Assembly: GCA_027922465.2 (NCBI GenBank)
Contig: BQMF02000373.1
Coordinates: 124,001 to 188,000 of the forward strand
DNA: 64,000 bases
Direction: 5' to 3'
DNA from: Turritopsis dohrnii
Taxonomy: Eukaryota; Cnidaria; Hydrozoa; Anthoathecata; Oceaniidae
Positions 13,211-28,200 of the stretch are shown here, piece by piece. Position 1 is the first letter of the stretch, and each line of letters begins with the position of its first letter. A model generated the notes under the pieces. It made no database searches. It was not told where the DNA came from and saw only the letters and a list, made by a program, of their open reading frames with translations. The translations under genes and the position numbers were made by a program.

Positions 13211-16200
13211 CCACGGGTGTTTTAATACGGTATTCGCTTTCGCTGCTACCGTAAATAGGTTATTACAAATTATTAGCTTTGCAGTATTTTAATGACCCAC
13301 AAAAAGCCATGGCAGTGAACGTGTTAAATGTAAATACACAACTGTTCTATGGTATTTTAGGCATCTACCATTTGACAAACAAATTTGCGGAAGTCCTAGT
13401 TTTCGGATAAGTTTTTACCTTTTATGTATCTGTCAGTTGGTACAAATTTAGCAACATTAACATGATTAGATTACTTCATAGGGAGAAAGTCCCCGGGAAA
13501 AAGACTGACTTGATTCTCGAAAGTTTATCCCACGGAAAATGGTCTAGGAAGCCGATTCGCGAAAGCTAAATTGGAAAAAAAAAACAGAAACCCACGATCA
13601 CAGGTTTTTTTTTTGACAGTACAGTCTAAATCAATAAATCTCTGTCTTATTTGTCAAAATTTCAAAAAGAAATTTAGAGAAAAAAATTGCACAAAAACCG
13701 AAAATAGTGAAGTTAATCCAACACGAAAGATCATTTTACCCGAAATAGATTTAGTCATTCATTACCGAAAGTAAATCCCTACAATTTCGTGGTTTTTTTC
13801 CTCGCGAAACTTTCTCCCAGCGAAACTTTCTCCCCGTAAAGTATGTAAACCATTGCTTGTTGAGTCTTTGTTTGAAGTTTTTTTCGATAAATATCATGGT
13901 ATTTCTTCATCAGAATGCTGGTATTATCAAGGTATATCATGTTTTTTTCTGCAATGAAATGAGAGCCATGGACTATTATCCATACTAACTGAATATTAAG
14001 ATGTTCTAAACACTTGATATATAGTTGATAAAAGATTGCCCAACTGCAATAGTTTAACGAATGTGAATTTTGTTTTAGACATTCGGATGCTAGCTTATCA
14101 TGCAGAGTTGGAATATTCTAGTGAATCTGCTGAAGGAAAACATCTCTATCAGAAGTTATTGCAGTATGATGAAGAAATGGTGAAAAGAAAATTTGCAACT
14201 TGTACTTGGTCTGATAGACCTTTCCTTGACTGTGTGATGCACATGCTAACTAATATGTCAGAAATGGAAAAAACAGATTTTATTGCTGTAATTCAGTCTA
14301 ATTGTTCCATTGAGCCTGAAAAATTGCAGTTTTATTCTTATACGGAAGGTTTGTTTATTTCACTTAAAAGATCATGTAACGTGAAGACATTGTAGAAAAG
14401 TCCCTCTGTAATAATTTTTGCTATTTACCTGTCATTTTGTCTGTCTTGGAAAGATGTGGATTAAGTCGAAAAAACGAAAGATTGACGATGTTCAACTGAA
14501 TGAATAAGAAGAAGAAAATGACTTTTTTGTTTGTTTGTTACATTTATTTAAATTCAATTACAGATAAAGTTGACTCTGATTTCGATATACACTCTGAATA
14601 AATCATTTTGTAACTTCTTCAGCTGTTATCAAAAATATGATTTTCGTTTATGCTATCTTTTAGCTTTGGTCGACAAAACGCGTTTTGTTGACTTTGTTTT
14701 TCTAGCTAAGATGCAAAAAACCTTTTCGAAGTCACTAAAAACGTTTTACTGTTAACAAGATTTTGTTGACTTTGAACAAGTCTCACTTCCAAGGACTCTA
14801 CTGTACAGATATACAGTTATTATACTTTATTTTTTAAATTATAATAAAGTTCTTTACAAAACCAATGAAAGTGTGCCTAAAATATGTAAGCAACACCCAT
14901 AGTGGGAAACGAAAAATTATTTTTTCTGAGAGTGACTTAAAAAGATACTCCTATAAATAACATGCTCAACTTGATTATTCAATTGACAAGATAACTTAGA
15001 TATATAAGGCCATTATTCACCAAATGTTCTGTTGCTAGGAGGAACGACCACCGTAGGTAAGGTAATTTTGAAATTTCTTTTGTTGTACGAATTCATATTG
15101 AAGAATATGAAAATGTAAATGTTACCAGTGGGACTCGTTTTCATGTTATTCAATGAAAATAAAAAAGCATCTTAGTTTCCAACTCCTTTTTTTAAGTTTT
15201 TATGGGAAAAAAATTAAGAGTTTTAAATTCAGACAAGTGGCAATTGGTTTAATGAGTGTGCAGACAAACACTCGCCATTTCGTGTTCGGGCTTGTGCGAG
15301 TGTGATTGCGCACCTTTGCTGGCCAGGCCTGTATGTGAAAAGTATAAGCACTTAGAATTCTAAGTTATGATCGGTTAAGTTTTCTTTGTTATCGTCCGTT
15401 TTTTTCAACGTAACGATCTTGTGATTGTCCGACTTAAAAACTTAATTTTAATCGCTGTCATGTTAACCGTTGATCAAACTGAAAGTATGGCATATATGCA
15501 CACACTGAAGAAAAGATAGAAATCAACAGTTTTAAAACTTCATTTGCTTATATCAAAGAAATTACAGAAAGACTGATTATAAAGTAAGTATGGAGCAATC
15601 TTATTAGAGTTAATTCATTTTTTATATTGTTAGGTGAAGGGAAAGAAGAACGTCTTTGTGATGCAGACGACCGTAATCTAATCTTTAAAATAATTTATGA
15701 AGAGGCTGCTGAGGAATGGAGATTGATTGGTCATTTCTTATTAGATTTTAATGTCATTCAAACCATCATCGCAGATTTTCCTGATAGCGTAAAAGAAAGA
15801 CTACAAACCATATTAGAAAAGTGGCACCAATCTGCAGCTCCGGAGAGAAAAACATGGTTGCATTTGAAATCAGTTCTGATTTTCTTGAAGAAAGAAAATT
15901 TAGTATCACTAGTTGAAAATTACCCGTTTCCAGCATTGCATCGAAATTGGCTGCGAGGTATGTTTTATGAAATCTATCAGGAAAATAAAAACATTACAGT
16001 TATTTAGTTACAACTTCTTGAAGTGTTTTGGCTAGTAGATGTTGAAAACACCGATCTTATTAATTCTCCATTTAGATATAGATTTAGATTTAGGTGATCA
16101 AATGTTCGCCTACGTCATAGACAAACGTTTCTCTGACAATCTGTCAGAAGGAAAGAAGTTTTGCTACAGGCTTTTCCAGAATAACATGGATGTTGGACGA

Positions 16201-19200
16201 AAATTTCAATTTCTTTCACAATATGACAGACCTGTTTTGGATTGTGTCATGTACATGATGACAAATTTTTCCAAAAAGAAAGAGATGTATGACATTATAA
16301 TGGAGGATCTTTCAATAAACCCAAAAGATGTGCAACATCCTCCATTTGATAGAAAAGGTTTGTTTTAAAATTCTTATCTTTTTGAAATGCTTTGTTTATA
16401 TTTAATTGAATTTTCGTTTTCTGGTTTAATGTAATTTAGAAATTTAAATCGGTATTACGTTCACTTAATGCTTGTTAACCAGAGCGTAGCGCAATTCGAA
16501 GGGAATCTTATCTAATGTTAGGGTAAACTCTGCACAACCACAACAGTTTTGTATGTAGTATGTAGTTTTTAGTTTCTCATACTTTTGTTTGTGTGTGTTC
16601 TCTATAACAAGTCTGCGGGTGTGTTCATGACGATAATTGTGTTCAAATTAAAAGTAACAAGAGCCAGATGGCGCAAAACGGTAGCAGCAAGCAGCATACT
16701 TTCGAAAGCACGACCAAAAATTGCCATAAAAAAAATAGTTAGTGTAAAGAGGTCTTATCGAATGTAAATGGGGTCTTATTAAGAAACGCCACCAGCAAAT
16801 AATTTTCAAGACAAAGAAATGTACATACATGAGTCGAATTTTTCAAGAAAAAAATTATAAGAACTTATGTGTAAAAAAACGCGTCTGCTTCGAAAAAAAT
16901 TAGAAACAATAACAAAGATTCCATGGACTCAAGAAACCTTCCCCAAAACTGTGATCTTTGAAATATTTAATGCAAAATGACGGTTTAGATAGCTGACAAA
17001 CTTTAGATGTAATTAAAAAGTTCGTTAAGGTTGAACTACCGACGATAAAATCGTACCTTACATCCAAATGTTAAGCATTTTTAGTAAAAGTAACTACTTA
17101 CTACTTTTAACTTAAAGCCTTACTACCAAAATATCTCTTTCTTCATGTAAGCGATGAAATATTAGAAAAATTTATTTTAGAATGTTTGCTGGATATAACC
17201 TTCGAATATTTTTAGACTGCGTTCCTTTGTGAGATTTCATATGATTTTTTGAACGAAATCTGATCGACTGTTAAGCGTAGGCTAAAAACTGCCGTTTCGG
17301 CCGGAGGAGTAGGAGTAGTAGTAGTAGTAGGAGTCCAAGGGTGTTTTAATACGGTATTCGCTTACGCTGCTACCGTAATAATTATCAATAACCACTAAAT
17401 ATTCATATGTTACAAAGTAACTGTAATTTATATTCTATATGTAAAAATTGGTAGAAAAGGTGCCTTGTGAAAAACCTAGAGAAGAGAAAAATGGTGTTGA
17501 AAAATTAAATCACAGAACAGAAAGTGCATCATTGTTGTAAGCACTATAAACTCTCCCTAATTCCCTAAACCTTAACCTTAAGAAAACGAAACAATATGTG
17601 CAGGTACCGTAAAATTTGTTGGAATTAGAATTTTGAGGTTCTAACTGTATGGCTGAACTTTGAAAAAATATACCAAAACATGTACGGGATCGCTAAGCGA
17701 CAACCAACCGTTATTGAGGTATCATCGCTCAAACATTTTAGAGATGTATCTGTTCGTCACCCCTTTGTCAATGTTGTAGACCATAAAAAAGACAGTTATT
17801 TTCTTAGAGATTCTAGAGATATTTTCCAAATTCGCGGGAAGAAATTTTCGCGGAAAAAATTTTCGCGGAATTTAATTTCGCGATTTTTGCCCCTAACCCC
17901 GAAATTAAATTCCGCGAAACACGCCAAAATTGCTCAATCGCGAAATTAAATTCCGAGAAAATTCGGTTTTAGTTTTATATGTTAAATAATAAAAGAAAAA
18001 ACGATTCATAACGCAAAAAAGGAGGCATTTTTTCTGTTAAGTATTTGTTTGAAAATCGAAAACCGCGAACTTTAATTCCGCGATACATGTTAAAATTGGT
18101 CAATCGCGAAATTAAATTCCGCGAAAATCGGCCATTTTTACCATTTCAACCGCAAAATTAAATTCCGCGAATATTTCTTCCCGCGAAAATTTCTTCCCTT
18201 AAGGTAACTTCACATCTAATTGAAGAGGCATTGCAATGGTTCCCCTGGTTTAAAGATCCACTTAAACAGACGTCATCTAGATCAAAATTTTTTCAGGTTT
18301 GCAATCAACATTAAAGCGCAGAACAGAAAAGTCGTTTTACTTGGAAGATCTGAAACCCAACAAATATAACAAATACGCGCTGTGCATCCACTTTTTTGAA
18401 TCTCTAAAATAAATTATATCGATTGGAGATGCAATGGTTCCCCGTGCTTAAAAAATCTAACTTCAATACGGAAAAAAAAGTTCCTCACCTCAAACATCTT
18501 TAATTAAAAAATCCCAGCTTCTCTGAGTGTGAGTGTTGGTTACAGGTAAGCACAGACAAACGTAGATAAAAATATAGTTCATTGCAGTCGCTTTGGAACT
18601 GAACTGCTGAAGTGAAAGTTGAGCGCAATCTATGTGTAAAATATAGACCCATAAATAGGTAAACACATTTAGCAAAACCTTGATCTTTATAAATAGATGA
18701 ATAAATACATTGCGAAAGTGCTGAAGAATTACCTTGACACTCTTTGCTTGTAACATTTTGTTTACAGAGGTTTTTGGTTAATTGTTACATCCATCCAGTC
18801 TTATCTATCAGGCATTATTGAAGTCAAAGGATGTCCTAATTGCAGGTAGTATGCTCATGTAGCAAACTTTGCCAAAACATTTACTACAGTTAATCTGCAG
18901 CACTTTGAACACTGCTTCTTCTCTGACATTAAAATTGATAAACTTCCGAATCCATCCACTTGCTGAGAGTTGCTTCAAATCACCTGCCATCAATCTATAC
19001 CGATACGATGAGTTCTGTTCCTATAGCTGCTGTCTCTACTGCTTTCCCAGCATGTCGATGCCAGGATTTGAGATCAATTATTTGGATCAGGTCCAGCGAT
19101 TATTTGCTTATCCGGGTGTGTGGGAGGTGTTTGCAGGTCATCAGCAACCAGTAATGTCAGCCTTAATGAAGTTCCGAATCTTTAAAAAAATCCAATTAAC

Positions 19201-22200
19201 AATGCCTGTAAGGTTAGCTGAATAACCAACCAGTGAACCTATTTCATTCCTTTTGCCTCGCCCTTTTCAATTGCCTCCTTGCATGTTGTTAGCATCCCGT
19301 CATTTCTGGTTTGATTCAGGCCATGCAGATTTTACTTCACCATCTTTGTCAGATTATTAACAGGATCAGCAATCCCAAGTTTGTCAATTTTGATTGCTTT
19401 GGTCGCAGGTTTTGGTGGATTTTTTACCACCTTTGTCATTGATAGCTTGCCAGTCATATTGCCATATTGCCCTAGTGTGATGAATTTTCTTCTTGGATGG
19501 TCTGATTTCATTAGATATTATTGTCACTTTGCTCCTCATCATGGTTATGAGTTAATTAGAGAAAGATTATTTCTGACTTTGTATCACAATGCTTTAATTA
19601 TTGTCTTTTTGACTTCTTGATATGTGACTGCACGGATTCCCAGGCCTTCTGACGTTGTGGTGACTATGCTCAGTCTATACTTTGGGCTTTTGGCGTTCCT
19701 TTTGTCATTGATGAAACCGAAAGTGTGGATTGACAGTGGCATGGAATTTCAATTAGCTTGTTGGATTTCTGCGTACACAAGAAATATGTTGCAACTGGCT
19801 TCGGTTCTTTCTTTCTTACTATCCATACCTAGCGTTTTTATTAAATTTCATGAATGAGTTTTCTCAAACATATTTTTTCGATTTTTTCTTTTTCTTCTTT
19901 TCTATTTCCTACAAAAAATGCATCATACATCATCAAAAACGTAAAAAGATGTCTTAAAATTACCACATTCATCTCTGAGACTAGCACAATGTTCAATGGT
20001 GGTTTGACTTAATTCGTTCTAGGAATGTTGTATCCATACCTCAGTTGGCTTTGTAAAGATTTGTCACTTTAAGTTTCAAGCTTCAGCTTCTATGAAAAAG
20101 ACCATCTATAACACTGGTCATTACTTATCTCCACTTATCTCTATTCATGAGCTTATTCTCTCTAGCATTTTAGACAATCCAGATGTATTTGACAGGCATT
20201 CAATTACATTCAATTTTATCAGGCTTCCAAAGCAATTTGGCTTGATTTTTGAGACTATTATACATTACGCGGTATCAAACACATCTAAAGGGGATTTCCC
20301 GATCAATTTTTGCGGTCGTGCGACTGAGCGAACAGCTTTTTCATTTGCTCAGTAGTTGAAATGATTTGAACTACCAGGCAAATGAGATTGCGTCAGCCAA
20401 TCAACATCAGACCGCACATTCGTGCGACCACAGCGAATGAACTGGAAACCAACCTTAACGTGTACAACTTGTATGAGGCCCCAACATCAAACTATCTTGT
20501 TGAGTCATTTTTGTATATTTCATTTTCGCTTTAAGCCCTTTAAGTAGTAATTTTCTGCATTAGTCCAGTAGTACACAAGTCGTAGCTTAATTATCTGAGT
20601 TCATTTGAGCGATTCAACAATTAACCCATGTCAGATGTTGTTTCTCACCTGGCTGGATGTACCTCACATCTACATGTATTCATTTAACATTAGATGGTGT
20701 GGAATAATGCAATTATGTATCTTCCCTCCTGTGGGAATTTGGAAACACTTAATCACATTTGCTCCAGAAAATTAAGAAGATAGAAGATAGAGAAGAAGAT
20801 AGAGAACATGACGGATGACTGCATGAAAATATTTATAGAACATATTCGTTGGAAATTGATTTATCCTTCTCACAAGTCAGTGAGTGTTGAGAAAAAAAAG
20901 CAGTATACAAAAGAAACTCTAGACTCCTATGGGATATTAAAAGTAATTAAGTGATACTGGAAAGTTAGGAAAATTCTAATCATAAACGAGTTCAAAACAG
21001 AGTCCTTACACCTCCACCGGTTAAATGCAAAAATACATGCTGTTTACAGTTTCATAACTCTTATTTATTTTTAGGTGTAGACGATGATGAGCAGCTTCAT
21101 GATGCAAGTGAATTCAGGCAGATATTTGAAACCATTTGTGAAGATGCCTGTGAAGATTGGAGATATATATCCCATTTTCTTCTTCATTACCATGATATTC
21201 AAAGCATTTGTGTTGATAATCCAAATGATGTTAAACTAAGACTTTTAAAGATATTAGAAAGATGGTTTGAATCTACAGCTCATGAAAAGAGAAGTTGGTT
21301 GTATTTAAGATCAGTGTTGATTTATCTAAATAAACATGATTTGGTGGCGAAAATTGAAAAAGAAAAATGGGGTCAAAGTGAAAAAGGTATGATTTCTTCA
21401 GTGCTGATGTTTTGGAAATACGAAACGGCTTGAATGGTAGGTATCTCTTTGACATATCCATGCCAATGCATAGGTCTAAATTTCTATGTACGTGAATAAT
21501 TGCGTCTGTCAGTCCTTGATGTCAAATCACATCAAAATTCATCAATTGCTGCATGGTTGTCAACACAAATTAATCAACATTATTACTTATTACTTAATCA
21601 ACTATTACTTACTGAATACATTATGCAATTAGAAAAACAATGAAAAACATCGAAACGAAGCGAAACTTGATAACTAAGCATGAATTCGGCATTTAAACAG
21701 AAATTCGGGAAAGGTATATTAAAAACGCACATGAACATATGTTCAATACAATTCATTTCACTCATGACTTATTTCCTGTATCACAATCATTCAGATCAAT
21801 AGCAGGTGGTGCCTTTTTATCTCCTTCAGTTTTTAGATAAACATTTGAAATCTGTCACGTGCATCATTCAGCAAGAAATTGTCACAGTCTTTTTGTAAAA
21901 CCATATACGACAAAAAAAGTGAAAGTGTACATTCTTGAGATTTTGAAAATAATTTCCATCTGCAAAATTAAATCAGTTTAAAGTCCTCCCAATAAAGCAT
22001 TTGATGAATATTTTAAAGAATCAACATAATGCCCGATTTCCACTTAACAAATTTTAGCGGAAAAACTTCGAGCGGAACATACTTCGCGCGGAATTCTTTC
22101 TTAGAAAAATTAAAATGGTTTTCCACTTCATGAAAAAGCGCGAAATTATTATTAAAAACATAAACAAATATGGCTGCAATAAATCGAAAGCTGATATTGT

Positions 22201-25200
22201 TGCTGTTGCATTTTATCATTTAAAAAGCCTACCATCACGATGTAGTTTTGATGATATATCCTTCCATGCCACTTTCTTTTTGTGAGAGTCTGCATAGCAA
22301 CTGGCTCCAATCTGCCATAAACAAGGATATGCATAAACTTCCATGATTAAGGACTCCAGTAAATTTGCCTCGCTTTCCTTATTATTTCCTTTAATTATTT
22401 GTTTAATAAGCAGATTTTCTGATTCATTTGTACGGTCCGATTCTTCGTAGGTAAGTGCACCCCCAGGCAAATCCACCGCTTCCATGTTTTTAAAATTTTT
22501 CCTGACGAGGAAAAATACGTTGAGTAAGCAATTTCGTCCAAGTTTGATTGGCTAATAAAATTTATTCCGCACGAAGTTTTTTCGTTCGCTCAAGAAAGTC
22601 AAAATGATTTTGACTTTCAAGTGCGAACGAAAAAACTTCGAGCGGAAAGTGATCAACCAATCAGAATCAGCGGAATAATTCCGCTCGAAGTTTTTCCGCT
22701 AAAATTTGTTAAGTGGAAATCGGTTTGTTCTTGTTAGTTGCATTAAAAAATGTAAATGCAAAACAATGATGAATGAATGTAGCCGTTACTGCACTGTTTT
22801 TTTTGTTTTTTTAGATTTTAATGAAAACTTATTCAGCATGTTCAGGTGAAACCTTTATTCTTATGTAAATTTCATTATCAACCTGTAACGCATTTGACAA
22901 TATTCTATTTGAAATTATAGGAATAATGTTAGTTTCATGGAGAACGAAAGAAAGAATCGATACAGTGCGACAGTGTCTGCTATTGTTTCACAAAAATGGT
23001 CAATTATTCATTCATGTATAGAATGTCTCAAGGAAAAGAAAATGTTCATCAATAAAAAAAAAGTTTTAGAAGTGATCATGAAAGAAGTTAGTGATCATGT
23101 AGATTGGTATCAACAGCATGCCATTGCTGTTAATGTGTTGGAAAAAATCAAGGATTACAATGAAGTTGGATACCACAGCAAAGAACAATTGAAGTTGATA
23201 TTAACCGCTATCGCTAACACCTTCCATTTTTGTATCAAAATCCTTACGAAAGAAGAGATGACTAATTTGTTTCGTCTTGAAGATGAAAATCATATTATAT
23301 ATCCAAGCCGTGTCCAAATATCAAGAGGTGTCATTGAAATGTGTTTGATGGAAGAGGGCCATATGCAACCATTGCAAAATGTAAAAGGTAAGGCTTAATT
23401 AATTTTTATTTTCCTCAGTATCTTAGTTTAATATCCTATGTCCTATCCTTCTTTGACAAAGAATAACTGAGTCATGCTGACTAGGCAGTTATAAATTAAT
23501 TAGGACTAGTGTATTCCAAAATCAGTATTCCCATGAAAACTTTCATTCATTATGGAAACGTTTTCTAGCAACATTGACTTGATGCCTTACCTCATACTCA
23601 TTATTTCCATTTGTTGGTATGATAATCAAAGTTGCATTGTCAATTCTAATGGGTTTTACTTTCACGATATTGTTGCTCAAATTCATTATTAAGAAGAGGA
23701 AATCACAAACAATCAACAATGATGGCCATCATGGAACCTCGACCATTACAATTGGGTTTTTCCACCCATACTAATGCTTAATGTTTAGTTTATGGTCAAG
23801 GCAGTTTTAAATCTCAAAATTTTATGCCACCAATAATAGAAGTCATAGTTTTTTGCAAAATGAGTAAAATGTGTCTTCTTGCGGAAAATCAGTATTATAT
23901 CTATTATGAATCTTGTATATACTTATTCCCACAAAAATGTCCAACTTTGGAAAGTTTTGGAGAGTTAGGAAATCCATATGTGCTGTGTTTTCTGTAATGG
24001 AGAACTGGTGAATATGAAGACTACTGATTCACTAGTTTAACAAGAACAACAACATTTTTCATTTTTCATTTCAGTGGTAGATTCGCAGGATGGCATTGTT
24101 CTGAACGATTCCATTATTGTATTCTCCTTGGAAAATGATTGTTGCATATTTGAAGTTCCCACAAAATTTGCTCAACATAGTGATTCAGTGGTTTTAGAAT
24201 CAATCACCAAAAACCATGATGGCAGCAATAACATAACAAGAGAAATAATTGACTTTGAGCAGACAGAGAGAGTAGAGACAGACAGATATAATGGTTATGA
24301 TTATATTCTTATGAAAGATTTAAACAAAACAAAACTTTATAGATGTGTTTTGGAATATCAAGATGAAAGTGGTATCATCTATAAACTATCTTCAAAAGAA
24401 GTTTCAACAAATGGTAAGTGAAAATTCCTATATAAAAGGAATTATAGGCCTGTTTCAATAAAGCCATTTCATAAAAGTATAAAGTTCTTGTGCAAGTTAC
24501 ATTTTTACATAAACTTTACTTCAAGTTTGCAAACTGTCTGTCTATGATAAAGTATTCTCAGAAAAATAATTTAGATTAAAAAAAACAACAAGTAATACAA
24601 AAGATAACCAAAATCAAAAAAATCAAAATAAGGGATAAAAGAAGGGAACCAAAGAAGTAAAACAACAAAAGACAGAGATTAAGCAGAAGATAAATTTTTC
24701 ATATAGAAACATAATTTATTCATGGATAATATTTTTTAACTTCAGTAGCTCGATGGCTTTTTCAAAAGTATCTGGAATACATAGCAAATTTTCTTCATAT
24801 TTGATTTATTTGCTTACAGATAAACCTGTCCACAGTCATAAATTATCCGGAGGTCACATCATTATTTCTCACAAAAGTGCTCAAGAAATGTCTGGCGTCC
24901 TTCCTTCACATAGTGAATCAATGGAATTCCAAAGCAATTTCCTTTGTAACCGTTCAACAGACTACACTGAGCACATGCTGTCATCTCAATGGATAGAACA
25001 GTGTGACAACTATTTTCAATGTAATTTCATTAAAAACAATAAAGACTATTTTGAGGAATGGACAATTTTTCCAAACATTTTCATGAATACTTCCCAAAAT
25101 GCAACAAAAGATGTGGCCGAACGCATGAGAGATGCATTATCAAAGTCAAATAATGCATCGAAAGATCCTGTTGGAGGTGTGATAATTATGGAGTATGACG

Positions 25201-28200
25201 GTCAGGAGCACAAAAACTTTATGTTGAAACGTCAAGTGAATGAAGGAGCTCTACAGTTCTCAAATCGCGTCATGGTTTTCCATCAAAAGATGGGTGTCAT
25301 TTTGAACATCAGAGTAGCTGAAGGTGAAAGTGTAAAGGACATTCCTAATGAATTTGCCAACTGCTCCAAAGATATAGAGGATCTTACAATCATTCTGGAT
25401 TTTCTGACAGTTCAAGGGAAAATAAAATCTTCGATAACTGTGACCACCTTTGTTGCTGCACCCAACATTCATTCCAACAAATTAAAAACTCGCATTTTTG
25501 AAAATAAACGATCAGTAATTTGTGATGGTTGTAAATCAAGTGTTATATCAAAGGATCAACTGAGTGACATGAAACAATGGCTTGAAACTGAACTTCCTAG
25601 AATAATAAAGAACAAACCACAAATGACTTGTTCACAGAAGGACTTTAAGCGTGTGATTGCACAAATAACCGGTTTCATTGCTAACACATCAATCCGAGTT
25701 GCTAAACATTCTGATAATATCCATGAGCAGCTCATATATCTACAAGCAAATGATGAACAAATTCAGGCGGTTGTTGATCCTCGGAAACATAAAGTCATCA
25801 AAGCAGCTTTTGGTTGTGGAAAGACTGTTGTTGGCACTTTGCAATCTGAATTCTTGGCCCGAATTGCGGAGGAACCCACAACAATATATTATATCAGCTT
25901 CGATCCATACAGTTTAATTGACTATTACATTGATGAACACCTGAAAAGTTTGAAACTGCAGAATGTTGAGAGTGGATTAGTCAAATTACAAATTACCAAT
26001 GTGTCTGTAGTTGCTGCTGAAATGAAAGAGATGAGCATTCCCGGTGTATCAGAAATATTAGGACACATTGAAGATCAACAAAAGAAAACTGGCAGAATAT
26101 CCCACATATGCATTGATGAACTTAACGCATCTGTAATGAGTGAATCGGAAGTTACAGTCATTAACAAAAAACTTTCTTTAATGAAAGATAACTTCATAAC
26201 ACTAATTTTTCAGCCTTTTCAGCAGGAACGATATGATGTTAGTGGAAAAAAGAAAACCAAAAAGAAAACTCTCGTTTCCAAAACACACGAGACTGAGCTT
26301 AAGATGTCTTGTTTGCAATTAAAAAAAAACATGCGAAATTCTGCGAAGATTTCCAAACTGTTGGAGGTAAATTGTAATTTCTGATAACGTAATTTTTTGC
26401 AAAATAAATCTTTTCGTCTCCGTAGTAACTGTATTTTCCGTATCCTTAAATGCTGTTTTTATTCAAAAATTTTTTTCCAATATATGATTTGTATCTGAAA
26501 GGTTGCAAAAGATGTTATCACTGGTGAAGAAACAGAATATTATCCTGCTGTCAATCTACCTGCAATAGATGAAAACATGTCTAGTCAGATGCAACCAACA
26601 AGTACAGAGCTCCAACCTAGGAATAGTCCTGATCAAGATGAAACACAAACATCAACTGAAAACATTTCACAAGGTATTTCAAAGTCATCTGAAAGTCTAC
26701 CTATCCCTTTGAAGAGTCAGGAACATGTTCTGAAGCAGATGAGTGTCTTTGATACTGAGCGTTCAAGCAAAGGTTTAGCAATAAAATTCTGTTTTGAAAA
26801 ATCAACAGAGGTAGGTCACTCACATCAAGGCAAAGTACCAGAATTAATGTATGTACCTTCTACTAAAGAAATTGGGAAGTATTTACCTCGTCACCGTCTT
26901 CGATCATTATCGAAAGAGCAGCGGAGAATTTTAAAGATGGCTCTTGCTTTCATAAGTATGGAAGCTGGTGATACAATTATCTGCCATGACGAAGAAGAAC
27001 TGCTTTTGATACAAAGTGCTTTAAAGATTGTTGGAAAAGATTTTATCACTTATGCACATTGTCTTGGCAACAAAAATAAAATTCCAAGTTTTCAAGAAAA
27101 AAGGGAGGTAGCAGAAGCCATTGAGGGAAAAAGCAAGATTGTACTTGCAGATAGCAATGGATGTCGTGGTTATCAAATTCGTAAAGTTGTCATTCCATTA
27201 TCAAGCACTGAGCAATTTCATCGTCACACTATACTAGAAAGTGCTGCTCGGGCAACATCTAACATCTTGTTTATAGTAATCGACTGTTCCAGTTTGTCTC
27301 ATCCATTTCGTCTGTCTCATAAAAGCAAGAAGTCCATGTTCAGAAAAGTCATTGAAAAATGGAATTCGTTAAAAATGATTAAACTCACTAAACCAGTAAT
27401 CGACAATTTACCAATAGCAGAATTTTATGATCGATTACCTGCTGTTGAAATGCTGACGCAGCTAACTGAACAAAAGTGAGCTTGATTTATTGATTTACCT
27501 TTCTACTTTTGAATTCTGGAGGTCTGGATACTATTCTTTGATAACTGTTGACATTATAATCCTTAACTTTTTTTATATTGGTGATTATACCTTAATTCAT
27601 TTTCTTGTTTCAGAATGCCATTCAAGAAGCCAACCTTCGATGGTATGTAAACCATTTGAATTTCTAAAAAGACAACACCAATAAGTACAAATCTTTAAAT
27701 TTCATTGACTTACTCATAAAAATTGATTTTTAAAAAAAATAAACGTGGCAGTTTTAAAGAGAGGATATTCAGGAAATAAAGTTTAGATATCTGTGAGATT
27801 CTGGCCTTTCTGAAATGCCATGTACTCACACGGGTGAAACATGATATGTAAACAAGTAGGGGTTATATAATGAGAGGCGAAACTCTGATAGTTTCAGGCT
27901 CGGAGGAATTCCGGATTCAAGAAGCAGCTTCAGTCTTCAGCAATTTCTGGTTCAAACTGAGAACAAAATTAATCTGAGTGCTAGAACAATATTGAAGAAT
28001 ATATCTCACTTTCCTTTAATGTTTATCATGTTAAAAGTGGTTCAGTTTACAGCTAAGGTTATGACTGAGATTTCTGGTTTTGGAGATTTATTTTAATTCG
28101 GTATGATTAGTTGTGGGTAATATCACTTGTGAATCTGATTTTGGATTTTTTAACCTACTTAGTATTTACAACCTTCTTTTGATGCATTTCATTGGTTCAA

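Noticed and set aside
18869..20355. A protein-coding gene in the cluster of frames at 18.8-20.4 kb
   Set aside because: No recognisable domain, no consistent splice sites, and overlapping frames on both strands. Left as decayed sequence.
27889..27979. An extra coding exon after GTTTCAG (reading GSEEFRIQEAASVFSN)
   Set aside because: Phase would fit exon 11, but the segment lies after a likely poly(A) signal and has no domain. The ankyrin exon is a better partner.
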